From Candidatus Poribacteria bacterium (GTDB lineage: Bacteria > Poribacteria > WGA-4E > UBA9662), in assembly GCA_002709695.1 (NCBI GenBank), contig PAQF01000002.1:67452-112948 (forward strand): 45,497 nt of DNA, given 5' to 3'. Positions within the stretch are counted from its first letter, which is position 1. Each line of letters begins with the position of its first letter. Of this stretch, positions 41,503 to 45,497 are shown one piece after another. A model generated the notes under the pieces. That model was given only the letters and a program-made list of their open reading frames with translations, ran no database searches and had not been told where the DNA came from. The translations under genes were made by a program, and so were the position numbers.

Positions 41503-42998
41503 TGTTTCCCTGTTGCCAGTTTCATGATCGCTTCCTCGCTGAGTTCTTCTCGTTGTAGTTCTCCAGTTAACGTGCCTTCATGCATAACCAATACTCGGTC
41601 AGATATGCGCAAAATTTCTTCCAGATCGCTTGATATCATTAAAATCGCAACTTCCTGAGAAACCATATTCTCAATCAATTGATAAATTTCGCTTTTTGAC
41701 ATCACGTCGACCCCACGTGTAGGTTCATCAAGCAACAAAACTCGTGGTGCAAGTGAAAGCCATTTCGCTAGCACTACTTTTTGCTGGTTACCACCGGATA
41801 GGGTTTCAACGTTGTTGAAGATGTTGGTTGTTCTGACATTGAGATCTTCAACCATCTGCTTTGTAACACGTTTGGTTTCCTTTTCACGTATAAATTTTGC
41901 CCACTGATAACAATTTAACGAAGGAAGCGTGATATTATCACAAACACTAGATTCAACAATTAACCCATAGACACGACGGTCTTCGGGGACCATAGCAACG
42001 CCTGCCTCAATTGCCTGACGGGGTGTTTCCAAATCTGCTTCTTGGTTATCAACCTTGATTGTACCTGATATGGTTTCCCTAACCCCAAAAATGGCCTCAG
42101 CCAATTCTGTTCGACCTGCGCCAACCAAACCAAACATGCCAACAACTTCACCTGCGTAAATAGTGAAATTAATCGGCTTTGTGGCGAGTTCCGAAATTAC
42201 GAGGTCACAGATTTCCAACATCGGTTTACAAGTTTGCTGAATCTGCCTTTGTTGATATTGTTTCAATTCTCTTCCTACCATCAGTGATACCATCTGGTCG
42301 TGTGTAACCTCTTCACGTGCTAATTCTCCACTATTCTTACCGTCACGCAGAACAAGTACACGATCAGCAATCTGATTGACTTCTGCTAACCGGTGAGAAA
42401 TATAAACAATACAGACACCGCTAGATTTTAGAGTTCTGATTAACTCAAATAGATGGTTAGTTTCGTGTTGGGTCAAGCTGCTTGTTGGCTCATCCATAAT
42501 GATCAGCCGCGCCTTTTGCGATAATGCTTTTCCTATTTCAACCATCTGTTGTTGACCAATTGATAGATTTTCCACCAGTATGTTAGGTGAAAGATCAAGA
42601 GAAAGTTGGGACAGTATCTCTTTGGTCTGCGTTGTCATCTGCTGAGAATCGATAAAATTTAAGGGTTTAAATTTACGTGGCTCTCGACCCAGATAGATAT
42701 TAGCGGAGACACTGAGGTTGCTAGCGAGATTGAGTTCCTGATGAATGAAAGCAATACCAAGGTCAGTCGCTCGAGCAACGGAAGGAATAGTAACTACTTC
42801 TCCATCAACACGGATCTCACCTGCATCCGGTTGATACACACCTCCAATGATTCGCATCAGCGTACTTTTGCCAGCACCGTTTTCACCAATAACTGCTACG
42901 ACTTCACCGGCGTGGAACATTATGTCAACAGCATTAACAGCATGAACACCAGGGAACCATTTGTGAATTCCTCTAGCTTCTAATAGTGGAGACGTCAC
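41499..42998 (-). CDS. Sugar ABC transporter ATPase with two nucleotide-binding domains (RbsA/MglA-like)
   Basis: The 499-residue protein starts with GTG one base after the binding-protein stop. Domain 1 has Walker A GENGAGKST (38-46), signature LSIGQQQMVEI and Walker B LIIMDEPTS. Domain 2 begins around residue 260 with the degenerate Walker A GLVGAGRTE, signature LSGGNQQKVVL, and Walker B VLLLDEPTRGVD. This degenerate second Walker A is normal for the CUT2 family. It powers monosaccharide import with the adjacent permease and binding protein. The stop overlaps the permease start by four bases. Close homologues include RbsA, XylG, AraG and MglA; sequence alone does not decide among them. Confidence 0.93.
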   Translation of the reverse strand: MTSPLLEARGIHKWFPGVHAVNAVDIMFHAGEVVAVIGENGAGKSTLMRIIGGVYQPDAGEIRVDGEVVTIPSVARATDLGIAFIHQELNLASNLSVSANIYLGREPRKFKPLNFIDSQQMTTQTKEILSQLSLDLSPNILVENLSIGQQQMVEIGKALSQKARLIIMDEPTSSLTQHETNHLFELIRTLKSSGVCIVYISHRLAEVNQIADRVLVLRDGKNSGELAREEVTHDQMVSLMVGRELKQYQQRQIQQTCKPMLEICDLVISELATKPINFTIYAGEVVGMFGLVGAGRTELAEAIFGVRETISGTIKVDNQEADLETPRQAIEAGVAMVPEDRRVYGLIVESSVCDNITLPSLNCYQWAKFIREKETKRVTKQMVEDLNVRTTNIFNNVETLSGGNQQKVVLAKWLSLAPRVLLLDEPTRGVDVMSKSEIYQLIENMVSQEVAILMISSDLEEILRISDRVLVMHEGTLTGELQREELSEEAIMKLATGKQ

Positions 42999-42999
42999 C

Positions 43000-44061
43000 T
43001 TAATTAGCAGATTTTTTGGCTTCTTCGCCTAGTTTCTGAAGTGCCTTCAAGTTTGCCCAAAATTCTTCTACATTATCCTTTTTTATTACCTTGGTTGGAA
43101 TATCCAATTGTTTGTTCTCTGGAATCATCGAGGTATCGCCTTGGATTAGTGCTTTGAGATACTTTACAGATTGATACCCAAATTCATAAGGTTGTTGAAC
43201 AACAGTACCATGTACATATCCGTCTTTGATACCTTGCAGCGTTAGTTCATCTTCGTCAAAGGATATTAACCTGATTTTACCTTCCATTCCAACATCCTTC
43301 AATGCCTCAAGACATTGCGGCACATTGTAGGCCCACAAGCCAACCATAGCATCAATACTAGGATACTTCTTCAACGTGTTTTCGGCGTTTTTCTTGGCTG
43401 TTGCTCGATCCCCCTGATCTGTTCTGGTATCCAGAATAATGTATTTTCCAGCCATTATTGCTGTACTTGGTAACCCAGAAGGCTTTATCGCTGAAGCAGA
43501 AACACCTTCTTTCAATTCGTCTATGACACCCTCTCGGCGTTGTTGAGCGTTGAGAACATCCATTTTGCCGACATAAATCATAATCTGCCCCCCATCTGGC
43601 AGAGTCTCTTTGATCAATTTGCCAACTTGGCGTCCACCGGAATAATTGTTAGTGCCAAGATAAAACAAACGATTACTGTCAGGTGCATCACTATCATGAC
43701 AAACTAACTTGACCTTTGCTGCTACATCGTTCAGTATTTCAGTTTGATTCTTTGGATCTAAAGGACTAACAGCAATTCCTTTGATCGTGTCTTGCTGGAT
43801 CAACGTCTCCAAAATCCGATTCTGTTCAGAAGACGAACCGTCAAATGGGATTTTAAAATCACATTTGACATTAAAATCCTGTTCCGCTTTATAGCAACCT
43901 GCTCGAGCGTAACTCCAGAATGGATCAGGTAAATTGACTACAAATGCAAGATGTAACCGATTATCCTTGGATGTTTTCTTTGTTGATTGATCCGCACATC
44001 CACCGACTAGCATTACGATCAACAAAAATGAGTATAAGAAACATGCTGCTTTTTTGATCAT
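43000..44061 (-). CDS. Sugar ABC transporter substrate-binding lipoprotein (RbsB-like)
   Basis: I start at the ATG at 44061 because AAAGGAG lies eight bases upstream; the frame extends seven codons further without support. The 353-residue product has a lipoprotein signal (MIKKAACFLYSFLLIVMLVGGC, lipid anchor C22). Its body is the two-lobed periplasmic-binding fold with LAFVVNLPDPFWSYARAG, GIAVSPLDPKNQ, VKLVCHDSDAPDSN, IYVGKMDVLNAQQRREG and DAMVGLWAYNVPQCLEALKD, as in RbsB-like proteins. It captures a monosaccharide and delivers it to the transporter. Lipid anchoring keeps it at the membrane. It follows DUF1501 by 26 bases and precedes the ATPase by one. Confidence 0.92.
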   Translation of the reverse strand: MIKKAACFLYSFLLIVMLVGGCADQSTKKTSKDNRLHLAFVVNLPDPFWSYARAGCYKAEQDFNVKCDFKIPFDGSSSEQNRILETLIQQDTIKGIAVSPLDPKNQTEILNDVAAKVKLVCHDSDAPDSNRLFYLGTNNYSGGRQVGKLIKETLPDGGQIMIYVGKMDVLNAQQRREGVIDELKEGVSASAIKPSGLPSTAIMAGKYIILDTRTDQGDRATAKKNAENTLKKYPSIDAMVGLWAYNVPQCLEALKDVGMEGKIRLISFDEDELTLQGIKDGYVHGTVVQQPYEFGYQSVKYLKALIQGDTSMIPENKQLDIPTKVIKKDNVEEFWANLKALQKLGEEAKKSAN

Positions 44062-44087
44062 GAGGGACTCCTTTCTCGTCAATTGAT

Positions 44088-45497
44088 TTACGTCAAAATT
44101 TCGGTAATCACATTACCATAAACATCTGTTAAACGTATATCACGCCCGCTGAATCGATAAGTCAGCTGCTTATGATTTATCCCTAACAAATGAAGAATCG
44201 TTGCATGTAGATCATGCACCGTAACTATATTCTCAATGGCTTTATAACCGTACTCGTCTGTAGCACCATAAACGGTACCACCTTTAATGCCAGCGCCCGC
44301 CATCCACATTGAAAAACCAAATGGATTATGATCACGCCCATCTTTGCCTTGTGAAAATGGTGTTCGTCCAAATTCACCTGACCAGACAACCAATGTCTCA
44401 TCGAGCAATCCTCGAGATTTTAAGTCTATCAACAACGCTGCAATCGGTTGATCAACTGCTAATGCATTCTTATAATGGTTCCCTTTCAAATTTCCATGTT
44501 GATCCCAGCGCGAATATCCGTCTACCATTGGACAAGTCAATTCAATAAACCGAACGCCCCGTTCAACTAAACGTCGTGCTATCAAACATTGCCTGGCATA
44601 AGTTCGAGTGTGTGTGTATGTGGCATCGAAGCCATATAATTTCTTGATTCCTGCACTCTCACCTCTTAGATCGGTCAATTCCGGTACTGTGTCCTGCATT
44701 CGATAGGCCAACTCATAGTTGGTGATTGCCGATTCAACCTCATCAATATGTCCAGTTCTACCCAGTAAATGTTTGTCTAGTTGGTTGACAAAGTTTAGTT
44801 TGTTCCTCTGGAGTCTTGGAATGGGCTCAGATTTGTTAATGTTGGCAATAGGAGATTCTCCTGATTGGAAAATTGAGCCTTGGTAATGGGCTGGTAAAAA
44901 CCCATTATTGAAGTTATCTAGACCCCCAGAAGGAATAAGTCCACCATTAAGAACAACGAATCCCGGCAAATTCTGGTTTTCACTGCCTAAACCGTAACTG
45001 ACCCATGTCCCTATGCTGGGTCGACCTTGCAGCCCATGCCCGGTATGCAGGAAGTAATTGGCATTAGTATGTTCTGAAAACTCTGATACCATGGAACGAA
45101 TTATGGCCAAGTCATCTACACAAGTAGCAACATGCGGAAATAAATCACTCACCTCAATACCACTCTGCCCATACTTTTTGAATTCCCAAGGACTTTTAAG
45201 AACACTGCCATTGTTATTGAATTGCGTAGGTTCTATCCTCATTTTTATTGGGTTTCCGTTTTCTTTAGCCAGCAAAGGTTTGGGGTCAAAAGTATCGACA
45301 TGAGAAACGCCACCATCCATGTAAAGAAAGATGACATTTTTGGCTTTAGGTTCAAAATGGCTGGATCGAGGAGAAAGAGGGTTGGTTTTATTAGTGGCAA
45401 GTACGTTACCAAAAGTTTTGGAGTCCATTAACCCTAGTAAAGCTAGTGATCCGAAGCCATTGGAACACAAGCTTAACATTTGTCGGCGTGTCATCTT
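44088..45497 (-). CDS. DUF1501 (sulfatase-like) Tat-exported protein, start possibly outside the window
   Basis: The 468 visible residues begin at an ATG three bases from the window edge with MTRRQMLSLCSNGFGSLALLGL, a twin-arginine export signal (R3-R4). Most DUF1501 proteins have 10-20 residues before the arginines, and the frame is open to the edge, so the true start may lie outside. The landmarks match the copy at 26521: NVIFLYMDGGVSHVDTFDPKP, GRPSIGTWVSYGLG, QCLIARRLVERGVRFIE, VVWSGEFGRTPF, and GRDHNPFGFSMWMAGAG. It is the first visible gene of a minus-strand operon with a sugar ABC transporter, an association I find notable. A PSD1 gene could lie just upstream beyond the window, as is usual for this pair. 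Confidence 0.88.
   Translation of the reverse strand, partial: KMTRRQMLSLCSNGFGSLALLGLMDSKTFGNVLATNKTNPLSPRSSHFEPKAKNVIFLYMDGGVSHVDTFDPKPLLAKENGNPIKMRIEPTQFNNNGSVLKSPWEFKKYGQSGIEVSDLFPHVATCVDDLAIIRSMVSEFSEHTNANYFLHTGHGLQGRPSIGTWVSYGLGSENQNLPGFVVLNGGLIPSGGLDNFNNGFLPAHYQGSIFQSGESPIANINKSEPIPRLQRNKLNFVNQLDKHLLGRTGHIDEVESAITNYELAYRMQDTVPELTDLRGESAGIKKLYGFDATYTHTRTYARQCLIARRLVERGVRFIELTCPMVDGYSRWDQHGNLKGNHYKNALAVDQPIAALLIDLKSRGLLDETLVVWSGEFGRTPFSQGKDGRDHNPFGFSMWMAGAGIKGGTVYGATDEYGYKAIENIVTVHDLHATILHLLGINHKQLTYRFSGRDIRLTDVYGNVITEILT

Noticed and set aside
40540-44061. Naming the transporter rbsABC
   Set aside because: CUT2 transporters for ribose, xylose, galactose, allose and others look alike, and no sugar-specific kinase or isomerase is adjacent.

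Overview
This window is about 45.5 kb of AT-rich bacterial DNA. Its protein families are typical of the Planctomycetes/Verrucomicrobia/Poribacteria-type degraders of complex organic matter: a PSD1 (DUF1549/PA14/DUF1553) protein next to a Tat-exported DUF1501 protein, a second DUF1501 protein, two phytanoyl-CoA dioxygenase-like enzymes, two Gfo/Idh/MocA oxidoreductases, a PQQ-propeller/methyltransferase fusion, and TPR-glycosyltransferase and DNRLRE proteins. I lean towards a Poribacteria-like or planctomycete-like marine or host-associated bacterium. This is inference from gene content; there is no rRNA or other marker in the window. No tRNA, rRNA, CRISPR array, phage or intact insertion sequence was seen.

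Layout. (1) 1-8.9 kb: the end of an unknown gene, a secreted DNRLRE protein and a class V aminotransferase on +; a three-gene minus-strand motor-like operon (a MotA-type channel subunit plus two different MotB-like proteins); a PhyH oxygenase and a UbiA/MqnP prenyltransferase on +; and a broken PQQ-propeller/methyltransferase gene on -. (2) 9.2-12.8 kb: a TPR-glycosyltransferase gene built of phased 102-bp units, then a heavily decayed DegT/DnrJ aminotransferase pseudogene. (3) 12.8-36.2 kb: a loose carbohydrate and hydroxy-acid catabolism region. It holds dehydrogenases (Gfo/Idh, Ldh2, SDR, epimerase/dehydratase, D-2-hydroxyacid DH), a sialidase-like propeller protein, an unknown lipoprotein that may be a six-hairpin glycosidase, a periplasmic aldose epimerase, PSD1/DUF1501, a second PhyH, a D-serine dehydratase/D-threonine aldolase-like PLP enzyme, an HpcH/HpaI aldolase and an enolase-superfamily protein. 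A histidine-box fatty acid desaturase interrupts it. (4) 36.2-45.5 kb: a cytoplasmic paralogue of the unknown lipoprotein, a DEDDy exonuclease, a GT-C-like membrane protein, and a minus-strand operon DUF1501 - sugar-binding lipoprotein - duplicated ATPase - permease.

How the genes could work together: extracytoplasmic enzymes (sialidase-like, lipoprotein, PSD1/DUF1501, aldose epimerase) could trim and prepare glycans. The ribose-type ABC transporter would import monosaccharides. Cytoplasmic dehydrogenases, the enolase-superfamily protein and the HpcH aldolase could then oxidise, dehydrate and split sugar acids. Most of these genes sit alone with long spacers, so coordinate regulation is not evident.

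The most notable points are: a MotA-type subunit with two MotB/OmpA-like partners that both lack the acidic residue expected in the transmembrane helix; a lipoprotein/cytoplasmic pair of an unrecognised family; an enolase-superfamily protein without an acidic third metal ligand; a DUF1501 gene heading a sugar ABC operon; a perfect 25-bp hairpin; and at least two clear pseudogenes plus one likely gene remnant, which with the long non-coding gaps suggest ongoing genome decay.
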